Of a DNA stretch of 64,000 bases, positions 23,881 through 35,395 are shown in pieces. The DNA comes from Callorhinus ursinus (lineage: Eukaryota > Chordata > Mammalia > Carnivora > Otariidae). Under the pieces are notes generated by a model. The model did not search any database. It was given only the letters and a program-made list of their open reading frames with translations, and had not been told where the DNA came from. A program made the position numbers and the translations under genes. The stretch lies in NCBI RefSeq assembly GCF_003265705.1, contig NW_020312902.1, positions 11,501,725-11,565,724 of the forward strand, in the 5' to 3' direction. Every line of letters begins with the position of its first letter. Within the stretch, counting starts at the first letter, position 1.

Positions 23881-26499
23881 AGATAAAGTGAGCTAAGGAT
23901 TACTGTGTTACTTAAATATGACGCCCATGACTGCTCTTCCCCACCCCTTTTTTTTTTCCGGGGGTGGGGAGATTTTTGGCTCTGTGTTCTCACTGCTTCC
24001 TCTGTTTGCTCTCCGTTTTCTTTAGTCACAGGTTGGGGTTTATCGCCAGGCAGGCCAGATCCTTACTTCTTTATAGACCCCTTGTTTTGGCCACAGGTCT
24101 TTTTGCTAAACTGTTCATTATTGGGTTGCCTTTATGCGTTTTGGTTCCCACGGTTCTCACTGATTTATGAGCTTGTTGGAGCAGAAACAAAAGAACGGAG
24201 GGGTGTCTGCAGAGAGAATCTACAGCACCACTTCCTTCCAGGCCCTCAGTTCACTAGCACACACGTGTATGCACACACACTCGCGTGCATGCCTTCCTCT
24301 CTGGGATTCACACTGTATTGTGTGAATATAAATTCTTCAGATGAATTCTATTGATCCTCGAGGATCTGACTGACTCATTGAACACCAGCACACATGTGCA
24401 GTTAGGCTGAAACTAGGGACAGGAAGGTGCTCAGAAATCCAGGCAGCCCTCCGCTCCTTTTGTTCTTAGGGGCTATATGTTCCGTTGTTTCTGTTTGTTT
24501 GTAAACATGGGCTTTATTGGTCTCATCCTGCTTGGGTCTTTGCCAGCCCATGTCATGTGCCCACACCCAAACTGACCTCAGGCACAGGAGGTGCATGGTT
24601 GCTTAGGCCTGGGTCTTGTGATAATCCCTGAGCCAGGGAGAGGGTGGAGATGACCCCAGGGATGATATTCAGCAATCACTGGGTTGGCGCCCAGCCCAGA
24701 GTCTGATGGGTCAGTGCCGTCATTACAGTGATGGCTTAAATATGTTGACTATCACTTCTGATCAGCCATCCCTGAGCACATACACTGCTGTGCACAGAGG
24801 ATGGTGGGGGAGGGGGGGAGGTGGTACTAAGAACATAGGAGCTGGGAGTCGCCTCCGGGCAGACATAAGCGGGCGGTTCTCCCGCACGTAGGATTAGCGG
24901 GGAACTTCACCCGCTGTCAGTTAACATGACCAGGAGAGACTGGCTGCTGGGCCTCAGTCGCAGGGCTAATGTCTAGGGAGAAGGAGTCCAATCTGCCCTT
25001 TGGGTCAGGGGTCCATCCCTGCTACAGTGAACAGTGATGGGGCTGGAGGGGAGGTAACTGTACTTGCTTTAGCAATTGGGTTGTAGGGCAATGCCCTTGT
25101 CACACAGAAGAGGGTCCTGAGTTATACACCCTAAAGGAATCTACCCCACAAAAGGATTGTTCGCTAAATTTCATTTTAACCTGATGGCTGTTTTCCATTA
25201 GGCTTCACACTCTATATAAGAAACCCCGAATAAATTGTTGTGTGCTTTAGGAAAACCCCAGCAGACCAAAGAAAATGATAGGATCCTGTTCTTGTGCTTG
25301 TGGTGAGGTGTTTAGATTATTGAACTCTTCCCCCAACAAGGTCAATTATGCAGAGTTTTGGTCCCAAGGAAATGATGTAACGAAATTAAAGTGTGGAAAG
25401 TTCGGTAGGAGCCTCAGAAAGTACAATTCTTTAATGTATTAAGGGCCTGACACTCGCTTTATTGTTTAAATTCAGGACCCCTTCATCAGACTCTCTGTGA
25501 CTCCACGTAAGCTTATGTTTCCTTGATAGATTGCTCTAATGTATGTACATACATGAAAGTAAAAGCCAGCTTTTATTTTGCGGTGCATCTGCTGTGTGAA
25601 GTGTAGTCGGCATGTTAGAAAATTAAAAGATATGCAATTCTGTCTCAGTGGGGACAGAGGCTGTTAGAGGCCCTAAGTCTCAACCCGAGCAGTGAGAAGG
25701 GCATGCCCCAGGGACAGGAGGAACAGCTTGCCCTAGACTGCTAAAGTCAGGTTCACCAGGCTCCTTTCCCCCTTGTGGGGCACTGTGACTGATGCCCTGG
25801 CCTAGGGAGGATGTTTTTTTCCTCATCTCAAGAAGGGGGGTGAGTTAGTAAAATAAAAAGATAAATAAAAATTTAGTGTGCAAATAAGCAAACAAAAGTA
25901 ATACCGGGCCTTTCTTCTGAAGGAGCAACCTCTATGGGCTTAAGCTTTGGAAAGTGTGGAAGGAATCATCTGTTGACCCTTCAGTCTTAGGATCACTTTC
26001 AATGGAGGATATGTGCACATACATATGCACACGTAAATACACACACACACGTATACACATATAATATACCTGCATATGTTTACTTTTCTGATCGAGCCAC
26101 GATAGTCATTTACCATGTCTGCCCTATGTTACATGTCTCATTTGTAGCAAATAACTACTGTGGGTGCTCTATACCATTAGAACTATCAGTTTAATACTTT
26201 GATAGAAGAACCCATGCCTAAATGAAAATATAATTTAGAAAAGAAAAGAGGGAAGGAAAAAGAAAAATATTTTGAATACTTCATAACTGCTTTGGTAGGG
26301 CTTGTGTTTTAGGGTGGTTCACAATTCCCATGTTTGGTCTTTAGGGGATCTCTTTGGGGTGTTAATATAGAAGAGGAGAGGGGGAGTCTGGGTTAGCCCT
26401 GCTTGAAGGAAACTGGTGCCAAACTCGTTTTCTCCTACATCAGCTCTTACTTTCTTTTTAGAAACCTGGCTTAAAATTGGGGGCTTGCTGGGGACAAGG
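23881..26499. other. Start of the intron downstream of the SorCS exon, repeat-poor
   Basis: Contains a G-rich run near 24810 and a mixed CA/TA stretch at 26036-26075. No further exon recognised. Confidence 0.5.
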
Positions 26500-26605
26500 T
26501 GGAATTTAGGTATTCTCATTATATCCCTAGCACAGAGCACTGGACTTAGCCCATTGACGATGCTCAGTAAGCATCTGTTCTTGAACAGACCAGTGAATAC
26601 TTAAA
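26500..26605 (+). mobile_element. L2 3' end
   Basis: 'tatccctagcacagagcact' and 'atgctcagtaagcatctgtt' match the L2 terminal segment. Confidence 0.65.
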
Positions 26606-26609
26606 TTTC

Positions 26610-26765
26610 ATATTCTTACTCATTTATTCAACAAAGATGTATTGATTAACTCCTGTAGGTCTTAGATTGTTCTAGTCCACGGAGGGGAACGTGGGTATGT
26701 ACATAGATCAAGAGCACGTAAGCTCTGTCTGTCTTTCAGGTGTTCATTGTCTAGAGGGGGGCAAA
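26610..26765 (-). mobile_element. L2 3' end
   Basis: 'tcatttattcaacaaagatg' and the 'gtgttcattgtctagagggg' stretch match reverse L2, head-to-head with the previous fragment. Confidence 0.65.
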
Positions 26766-27069
26766 GATCTGTGGACAGTTCAAATGAGAGTTAAATGTAC
26801 TTGTATGGAACCTACCTTCTATAACTGTATTGGATTGGGTACTTAGGCAGCCACCTAAAGCTGCCCGATCCCAGAAGAAGATAGATCTAACGTAAACAGA
26901 CAGACTGTCATACGACCTAAGTTTTGTAATAAAGACACGAGATAAGTGTTGCTTCTTTACTTTACTCACATGTATATTTTCTCTCAACTAGACTTTAAAT
27001 CCTTAAACCCAACACCTTTCTGGTTTAATGATAATGGCAAAGATTCTTGTGATAATGATGATAATGACA

Positions 27070-27200
27070 ACAATAATAAAAACGAACTGTTATTGAGCGG
27101 TCACTATGTGCCAGGCATGAAATTAAGTGCCACACATGCAGTATTGCGTCCTCTTACTTCATTTTTATGGTGTGCTCTGGGTTATGCAATTAGTAAATAA
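27070..27200 (-). mobile_element. MIR
   Basis: 'cactatgtgccaggcatgaa' plus following diverged MIR sequence. Confidence 0.65.
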
Positions 27201-28030
27201 TAGGCCATACACTTACGGGGATGTTAATAAACTTCAATCATTTTACTGCTTACCTGTCTTTGGGAGTCCCCTCTGCCTTCTGGTGATTCTTTCTGTACCT
27301 GAGCAAATAAGCAAACAAAATTTTAATCCTAAATATATGAAATAGAGTTTTTAAAGAACTGTGACATTCTGAGCAGCTTATTACTATTCCAGAAAAATAT
27401 CAGGCAAAAGGGAAATGGCTTCTTGTCCAACAAAGAGACACAAGCACTTTTCAGTGGAGCCCTTATTCTTTACAAGTTTTTCCCACCAAACAGTGAGAAG
27501 GGGTCAAGTGGCAAATGGCGTGGGGTGTCAGAACAAGAGAGAGGTCGAGAGGCAGTTGACCTTGTAGTGATGTCCTAGGCTTCGCACCTTGCTGGCTCAG
27601 CAAGCTGTGGATGACAGGGTGAGGTGCAGCTGCGCTGAATTAATGAGCTCCTACTCCCAGGTGGTCTTGTCATTGACTACACCTTAATCTTGGAGCAAGT
27701 TGTTGATTTTGTTTTGTGTTGAGTTGTTGTTCACTCAGGGAGTCCAACCGAGAGGAAAGGGGGATAATCTGACACACAACAATTCACTACCCCTCAGAAT
27801 CTTCTCCACTTCACAGTGGATTAAGCTTTGAGATTCGGTAGAGCTGGTGGTTTTGCCATATTGGAGCAAGATAAGCTTAAAGGTTGAGATAAATAAAATG
27901 TCAAAATCTAGATACAGTATCTCTGAGAAGAAATATATTCATCTTTTTTCCCTCTAGTGCCTGGGTAATCAGCACTTTGCTGAGAGAGGCTTAGCTGGTG
28001 AGAGAGCCCTAGGCAATTTTGGAAGGAGCT
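27201..28030. other. Intronic sequence, nothing recognised
   Basis: Unique sequence before the short L1 fragment at 28046. Confidence 0.5.
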
Positions 28031-28045
28031 GAAAGGGATACTCTT

Positions 28046-28266
28046 TTTTTTTTTTTTCTATTTATTTATTTATTTCTGATGTAGTGTTCCATGATTCACT
28101 GTTTGCGTATAACACCCAGTGCTCCATGCAGAACGTGCCCTCCCTAATACCCATCACCAGGCTAACCCATCCCCCACCCCCTCCCCTCTAGAACCCTCAG
28201 TTTGTTTCTCAGAGTCCATCGTCTCTCATGGTTCCTCTCCCCCTCCAATTACCCCTCTTCAATTTT
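28046..28266 (-). mobile_element. 5'-truncated young L1, 3'UTR only
   Basis: About 220 bp. A poly(T) tract with TTTA repeats is followed by the reverse complement of the L1 3' end (matches 13590-13745 of copy 1). Perfect 15-bp TSD gaaagggatactctt at 28031-28045 and 28267-28281. Confidence 0.93.
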
Positions 28267-28281
28267 GAAAGGGATACTCTT

Positions 28282-29579
28282 AAAGGGACAGGCAGCCCTC
28301 AGTGCCCGTGTCCTAGAGCTCAGCTGACATGGCTGACTTCTCTTCAAATCCAGGGTACCATTTCAGATTCAGGTGAAACACAAGCAAGCGTCCGAACACA
28401 TCTTCAAATTAGGTACTTTTCTAGGAGCAATACCTGCTTTTGGGGCACAAGGAGCATGTGGCTAAGGTAGGGAGCATGGGTAGGCTTTCTGTTTGATTCC
28501 ACCCTGGGAGCCAGCCCTGGGTCCTCATCCCAGGAGCAGCTTTGTTTCATCTTGGGTGTTACACACAGCAATTATCAAGAGAGGCTTCCCCGTGGAGTCT
28601 TTGTGGAGAGGATAGCTCTGTGGAGAGTCCCCTGAGGCAGCGTCTGTGTGGGGTTGGCTGCAGACAGTGCTGTCTGGAGAGTGTGCGCAGCTCAGGCTGA
28701 CAGAAGCTGACCGGAAGGCTGGGACTCTGCCTTCCCTGTGGTGGATGCGCATTAGCTGGGCCTGTCTTGCCTTCCCACTCCTCATCCAGGGCAAGAACAG
28801 AGGGCAGCTTGGGACAGGTTGTTAGTCCCTGCTTTGAAGGATGCTTTGCTACAAAATCCAGCTTTCAGTCAACTACAAAAATAAGAATATAAAAAATAGG
28901 GATACCCACCCTAAAAAAAGAAAAAGAATCAAGCTACAGTATGGTAATTTCCCCATAGGAGGACTCTTCATGTCACACAGCTCTGATGATGTTACTCTTC
29001 CTGGTGCATGCACATGCCTAGTGCCTTTCCCGGGGCCGCAAGGAGAGAGCCGCACTCCCCGGCAGGATCATGACATGCTTTGGATTCTGGATTCTGGATT
29101 CTTTTGAGCTTTCTAAATCTCACTCCCTTTCCCATATTTGAGTCACATGGAGTTACTTGTCGCTCCTGGAGTTATAAGACTATTGTATGAAACCTTATTG
29201 TTATTTTTTTAAAAAATTGAAAAAATCTAATATATGCTCAATTATGATGAGCCAAACAGTGCAGAGACAAATAAAAATGTTAATAGTCTCTTCCCACACA
29301 GATCTCGCCTTCCTGAGGTCGATGATGCTAAGAGTCTTTGGTGATTCCGCCCATATCATCATGCCCCAACTCAAAAAGATCAACAGATACACACGTATGT
29401 CAGGACCACTTTTTTGTTTGTTTAAGAAAATAGGAATAACTAGTCACAGAACTCTGATAACCTGTTTGTTTCCTTAACAGTGAGTCACCGGTGTCTGTCC
29501 TGATGACAGTGTTAAGAAGATAAAGTTAAGCATCAGATCGTATGGATGTCCAGTGCAGAGTTAAACAGCTACACCCTAA
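28282..29579. other. Intronic sequence, nothing recognised
   Basis: Contains a short triplicated 'ggattct' motif at 29081-29103 and A-rich stretches. No gene seen. Confidence 0.5.
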
Positions 29580-29775
29580 CTTAGGTAGTGCTTCATGCGT
29601 GCCAGGAAATGTTCTCAGTGCTTTTTACCTTCCTATCAGCCTACGGAACAGGCACTCCTAGTATCCCAGGTTTGCAGGGGAGAGGAGTGAGGCTTGCAAA
29701 GCTGAGTCACGTTCCCAACACAATGCAGCCAGAAGTGGTTCCTGAATCGATCCCTTTAATGCCTGTGCCCCACGG
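29580..29775 (-). mobile_element. MIR
   Basis: 'gcgtgccaggaaatgttctc' and 'gaacaggcactcctagtatc' match reverse MIR. Confidence 0.7.
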
Positions 29776-29809
29776 CCTCCCCATTACCTTTTCAGTGGAT
29801 CTCTAGCTC

Positions 29810-30265
29810 ATGTCCACAATATTTGCTATTACATATAGCACTTCCATAAACATATTGTAATCATGTCCTTGTGTTGGGGTAATTTTCTTGCTGTAGCTAC
29901 TCTGGAGTCCTAAAGGTGATACTGTGGTATCAAAAATATATACATAATTAGCGTTAATGGATAGCTGAGATGATTTTTAAAAAAGATTGGAACAATTCAC
30001 ACCCATAAGCAGTAATAAATTATATATTTCCCAATGATTTCGCCAGCCCTGGGGATTTTCAATTTAAAAATTGAATTTAAAATTAAAATTTAAAATTTAA
30101 TTCAGTTGAAAATTTTGCGAGTCTTTTCAGTGAAAATGGTGTGTTGATCTCCGTGTGGTTTAAGGGGTATTTCTCTGGTGTCTAGTGACACTGAACACTT
30201 TTTCTTAGGTTTATTTCTCTGTGGCTCTGTAGACCTTTTGTTCCCACCTGCCTCTCCCTGAAGCC
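29810..30265 (-). mobile_element. Old L1M 3' region, diverged
   Basis: Reads like the reverse complement of an old L1 3'UTR: 'gctattacatatagcacttc', 'ggaacaattcacacccataa', 'gtgacactgaacactttttc'. It contains a strongly AT-rich, near-palindromic block at 30058-30112. Confidence 0.6.
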
Positions 30266-30344
30266 AAACTAAATTGTTCCTTCCTCATTAATACTGTAGC
30301 ACATTACATATCTTTGTTTTAGGATGGTTGTATATATTTATTTG

Positions 30345-30525
30345 GTTCAGTTTAACGAACATCGACTAGCCCCCTATTTTGTGCCAGGCACTGTGCTAGA
30401 CAGACCCTGGGGAAAAAGATCCAAGTAAGAAATCGTTTCTTCCCTACAAAAACTGCAAATCTAGTGAAGGGCAGACACTCAGCAGGTGATTACAGAAGTG
30501 TGGCAAATGCAGCGTGTAGCTACGC
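30345..30525 (-). mobile_element. L2 3' end
   Basis: 'ttttgtgccaggcactgtgc', 'tagacagaccctggggaaaa' and 'ggcagacactcagcaggtga' match reverse L2. Confidence 0.7.
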
Positions 30526-30544
30526 ACGAGCTATTGTCAATACT

Positions 30545-30650
30545 CATCTATTTTCATACTGGCCTGGAAACTCAAAGTCTGTGACCACGTCTTAGTTACT
30601 TTTGTTTGCTTGGCACCTAAAATAGAACTTGGCACATATTAAATATCATT
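30545..30650 (+). mobile_element. L2 3' end
   Basis: 'gtctgtgaccacgtcttagt' and 'tagaacttggcacatattaa' match the L2 terminal segment. Confidence 0.55.
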
Positions 30651-30749
30651 ATATGTTTTTTTTGCTTAGAAGCAATATATTAAGAAATGGTTTAGGGTTT
30701 TTAAAATCCGGGTTTGTGTCTTGTACTGGTTTATATCCTAAATTTTTTT

Positions 30750-30771
30750 TTTAAGTTTTATTTATTTATTT

Positions 30772-30810
<39 letters not shown>

Positions 30811-30945
30811 GGAACACAAGCAGGGGGAGTGGGAGAGGGAGAAGCAGGCTTCCTGCCGAGCAGGGAGCCCGATGTGGGGCTTGGTCCCAGGACCCTGGGA
30901 TCATGACCGGAGCCGAAGGCAGACACCCAACAACTGAGCCACCCA
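30750..30945 (-). mobile_element. Can-SINE, head slightly truncated
   Basis: Antisense element ending gagccaccca, lacking the last few head bases. TSD ggtttatatcctaaattttt at 30728-30747 and 30946-30965. Confidence 0.93.
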
Positions 30946-31639
30946 GGTTTATATCCTAAATTTTTTAACCTCATGCCCTCCAGGTAGCAGATACTGTTAT
31001 GAATCATGTGCTACATTATCTTGTGAAAGGACATCACAGTCGATCAAAGAGTAGGAACACAGCCAGTGCCAAGTGGGAAGAGCCCAGATTCAAGTTCGGG
31101 AAACTGGTAATGTCCATAGATGACCATGAATGTTTGTTGGCCTCCTCAATTCTGACAAAATCTTCTTGAATACCCACATGAAGGCTGTTTCTATAAGGAT
31201 CCTCCTGCAGACTCTGCACACCTTCGTGAGATCTCTGTGAGGGTTAGGCCTCGGGCTGCCCCCTCTCTGCGCTCCTCGTTGACCTCAGTGGTTGGCTCTG
31301 TGCTGAGTCCCCCATTTCTCTTTTTAGCAAAGTAATGGATGAGATACACATTAAAGCAATCATTGCCCTGATGTTCTCGTAACTTTATCAATATGAGCCC
31401 AGGAAACAAGAAAATATTCCTAGAGAAAGCGGAGCAACTAACATTCTAATATCAAAACTCGTTATAGATTCAGGAAATACTTAGAATGTTAATTACCATT
31501 TTACTCCACTGTCTTTGAGTATAGAATTCTATACTGAGCACAAAGAATTTCAGAAGATGCACAATTTAATTATGTGTAGCAACATACAGTTTCATTATTC
31601 GGTCAATGCAACTCATTCATATTTCAGATCTCAGCCTGA

Positions 31640-31905
31640 ATACCACCTTATTTCTAAAAAACTATTTATATCCACCTTATTTAAAAGAAGGCCCTTGTTT
31701 TTGTCTGCCACAGGTTCTTTGTGTATTTCATTCAGTGTACATGTTGTGATCTGTAATGATTTTATTACTTGGCTATTGTCTGATGCCCACCGCTCGAATA
31801 TAAACTCCCTGAGGGCAGAGACTTTGTATTTTTCACTTTCTGTTTTATTGCAAATGCCCAGAAAAGTGCCTGGCACATTGCCATTTAAGTGAGATTTGTC
31901 AAATT
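31640..31905 (+). mobile_element. L2 3' end
   Basis: 'aaactccctgagggcagaga' and 'gaaaagtgcctggcacattg' are diagnostic for the L2 3' end. Confidence 0.75.
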
Positions 31906-31929
31906 AACTGAATTTATAAGTAAGTACAC

Positions 31930-32127
31930 ATCTGGAATCATGCTAAATGGTGTGAATCCAGATATGAATAAGATCTGATTGTCACCCTTAAGCAACTCAC
32001 AGTCTGGTGGGAGAGACAGATAAATAAATGAGATTAATGTGTCAAGTACCATAATAGAGGCACCATAACACGCTCTGGGTTGGGGAAGAGAAAGCTTCCT
32101 GGATGAAAGGATACCTGATCTGACTTT
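31930..32127 (-). mobile_element. L2, interrupted by Can-SINE
   Basis: 'gcaactcacagtctggtggg' and 'agacagataaataaatgaga' match reverse L2. The element is cut by the SINE at 32128. Confidence 0.65.
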
Positions 32128-32314
32128 TTTTTTTAAGATTTTATTTATTTGAGAGAGAGATTGTGCATCAGCAGAGGGGAGAAGCAGAGGGAGAGGGAGA
32201 AACAGACTCCCCACTGAGCAGGGAGCCCAATGTGGGGCTCAATCCCAGGACCCTGAGATCATGACCAGAGTTGAAGGCAGCCGCTTAACTGACTGAGCCA
32301 CCCAGATGCCCCCC
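32128..32314 (-). mobile_element. Can-SINE
   Basis: Antisense element from poly(T) to 'ccacccagatgccccc'. No convincing TSD. Inserted in an L2. Confidence 0.88.
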
Positions 32315-32355
32315 TCACTCTTGATGAACAAGTAGGAATAAAAGAGGCTAATTAT

Positions 32356-32550
32356 TTTTTTTAAAGATTTTATTTATTTATTTGAGAGAGAGAGAAACAG
32401 TGATAGCAAGAGAGAGCACAAACAGGGAGGAGAGGGAGAAGCAGACTCCCTGCTGAGCAGGGAACCTGATGTGGGGCTCAATCCCAGGACCCCAGGATCA
32501 TAACCTGAGCTGAAGGCAGACACTTAACTGACTGAGCCACCCAGGCGCCC
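32356..32550 (-). mobile_element. Can-SINE
   Basis: Antisense element ending ccacccaggcgccc. Perfect TSD gaggctaattat at 32344-32355 and 32551-32562. Only about 30 bp from the previous SINE. Confidence 0.95.
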
Positions 32551-32699
32551 GAGGCTAATTATATATTTATTAAGTGTATACTGTATTCTAGGCATTTTTA
32601 TATGCTGATGACACAGCCTCTTAAGGAGATTACACGAGATCACAATATAGTCTGTGTGTGGATGGAGTATTTTAGAGATGATGTCAGAAAAATAGAAAT

Positions 32700-33900
32700 G
32701 GGCCAATTCAAATTCATCTGTGCTAGGTATTCTGACATTTATCCCAGAGGAAGTAATGCATCATTGAAAGTTTGGAGCAAGGGAAAGACTTGATGAAATG
32801 GGAATTTTAGGGAAAAAATTTTCATGGTATCATGTTGAAGATATAGATGGAAAAGAACAAGACTGGTGACCATGAGAACAGTGGTCAGTAAGGTAAGAGA
32901 TGAAAAGGGGTTGACTTTTGGTGGTGGGCGGGCAGGAGTATGGGATTTCATGGGGTGGTGAGTCCAATAGATCTTATAAAGTAAAAATGAATGGAACAAT
33001 TGGATGAGTGAGAAGGTGGGAGGAAGAGACATTTCTAGAATGACTTTTCTGCTATTTTCTTGGATAGTCCAGTGGATGGTGAGGGCATGTACTGCATACA
33101 TCTGCTCTACTGATGTCTACTGAGCACCTACAACTGAGAATAGGTTATAGAAACAACTCTTCCAAGGAAGAAGCTGTGAAGGGAAATAAAGGAAGAAACA
33201 TGATTTTCCATAAAGGAGGTCATAGATTATATCTTCCTTTCTTGAAGAGAGAGCAACCCTGACCATGTTTTATGGGGGGATGAATCAGTGGGAAGATGTT
33301 GAAAATGTGGGAAAACCTCAGAGTGAATCCAACTGGTAGAAGGTTGAGTGGCAGAGAAGATAAGTGTTGGGAGCTTATCCAGTCATGGTAGATCAGGATG
33401 GACTGAGGGGTGAGCACAGGGGAGTATTTCTTCTACCAAGCAAGGAAGCCAGAGTGGGGCACGCACAGATCAGCTTTCCTGGGAGACCAGGAGTTGAGGG
33501 AGTTCCTGACATTTGGATTTACGGTGAGTGAGAAACAGACTTGAGGATCAACAATGTGGAAGGGCTGCTGAGGAGGCATGAGGCGGGAGGGCTCAGGGGC
33601 CTGCAGGTGCAGTGCTGGGCGGCTATAGACTGGGGTTAGCATGACTGTGCTTTCACTGCAGTGAGCCTTATGTCATACTCAAGAAGACAGTTGGTTTTGT
33701 AGTTCCTGAGAGGTGTTGAACAATGACAACAGGGTGAGGGAGCTGAGGAGGTTGCCATGGTAGATGAGGGGGTCCGTGCTACATAGAGAAGAAAGTGAAG
33801 CTGGGGGTTGGGGGAGGACAAACAGCAGAACAGTAGGATCCCCAATCCAAGTGTGTTTAAAAGCCTACAGAACACTTAAGAAATAATATCCAGAGGAGTG
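32700..33900 (-). mobile_element. L2 body, diverged
   Basis: 'gcaagggaaagacttgatga', 'ggtcagtaaggtaagagatg' and later L2-like G/A-rich text, all in reverse orientation. Boundaries are approximate and parts are weak. Confidence 0.5.
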
Positions 33901-34639
33901 TGACTTTTAATAATATTAAACTTAGTACATATCTAGCCCCCAGGGGACTTTGTGAAAAGGAACTGGTCAGAGCAGGTGGAGTTTATCTGAAAAGCCTTTT
34001 ATTAAAGCTATTGTTAAGAAATCCATTCAGCTCTGTAGGAGAAGGAGTTGCTATTTTTCTGCATGTGTATGGAACTGCTGGATCTGCTTGTCAGGTCCCC
34101 CACGTTCCTAGGTATTCGTGTGACAACTTACCTCCATAGCTTTGGCGAACACTGAGCAGCCTCCTCTGATCTGGTTATGGCAGGTTTTCACCAGGCAGCT
34201 CTTAACCTCCAAGACCTACGGCTTGTGTATTAACCACGTCTGGTAGTCACTGTCATACCTTTCTTGAGGGAGAAAAAAGAGAGACAGAGACAGACCAGCT
34301 CAGATGTCACATTGAAGTGATGTTGAGTTTCTTTTGGTCCCTTTTTTTTTTCTTTCCACAGTTTGCTCTGGAGCCCATTCCAATGATTTGCTCCTTTTAT
34401 ATTTAAAAGTCTAGTTTTTGGACTTTAATTTTCTGGATTCTAAATTTATGTTGCTTTGGCTTCCCCTATCCCTCTCCTCTTGGATAACCATATTCCTTGA
34501 GTTTGATCACTCCACTTCCTAGAATTCCAATGAAGGAAGATCATTATATGCTCTAGCCATGGTCAACTGCTTGTAGGTTCCACCAGACAACAGGGGCACT
34601 TGGAAGGCCAGTCCATAAACAGGTCAGCACTTGGGCTTG
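33901..34639. other. Intronic sequence, nothing recognised
   Basis: Unique sequence between L2 and MIR fragments. Confidence 0.5.
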
Positions 34640-34830
34640 GATGTTGAACTGCCTAGACAGGAATCCAGGCTATGTCCACTCACTAGCTCTGAGATGGTGG
34701 TGGGGTTTCTTAATCTCTCTGCTCCATTTCCTCATCAGAGAAAAAGGAGTCATAATAGCACTTATCTCATAGAATTATGGTGATGGTTATGTTAAATGTG
34801 TATCACCTGCTAAACACTCAGTAAATAATG
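34640..34830 (+). mobile_element. MIR
   Basis: 'tttcctcatcagagaaaaag', 'cacttatctcatagaattat' and 'aacactcagtaaataatgc' match MIR 3' half. Confidence 0.75.
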
Positions 34831-34924
34831 CAAAACAAACAAAAACATTGGATTTTATGCTGCTGTGGTTGTCTTTGCTTGAAATATTTTTTCTCCTGTA
34901 TTCGATTTATCTAATAAATGATGA

Positions 34925-35155
34925 TGATAGCCATTTATAATGGCTGTTTCCTTTGTGCCAGGAACTTCTTCAAGAGAGCTTTATTCATATCAACTAAATT
35001 AATTCTTCCAATAACCCTATGAGTTGGTACTATTTTTGTACCCATTTTATAGATGAGGAAACTTATACACAGGATCATAAGGGTAGTAAGCAGTAGAGAA
35101 GAGATCTGAATCCAGGCATTCTGGGTCTAGGATGCAGGCTTTGAACCCCACAGGG
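34925..35155 (-). mobile_element. MIR
   Basis: 'gtaccattttatagatgagg'-like segment, 'aataaccctatgagttggta' and 'ctgaatccaggcattctggg' match reverse MIR. Confidence 0.78.
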
Positions 35156-35274
35156 ATTCTCTCTTCCCTGACCACCCTCTTCCATATAGAGAATAAATTA
35201 CTGCTCATGTGCTTTTACTGTTTTACATGTTTTCCTTTTTGAATGCATTACTTTGAATTGTAAGTACTTTCTGT

Positions 35275-35395
35275 ATATTTATTCCCCTTACTGGCAATAT
35301 TTTGAAGATTGCCTGTTCTCTTATTCCCTTTTGTATCCCCAGTGCCGAGCACAGTTCTTGGCCTGTAGTATGTGTTCAGTAAAAAGGAGCACCAG
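35275..35395 (+). mobile_element. L2 3' end
   Basis: 'ttgtatccccagtgccgagc' and 'ttggcctgtagtatgtgttc' match the L2 terminal segment. Confidence 0.65.

Noticed and set aside
23905..24354. 149-codon frame just after the SorCS exon
   Set aside because: Lies downstream of a strong donor, has no recognisable domain or splice acceptor, and is probably chance.
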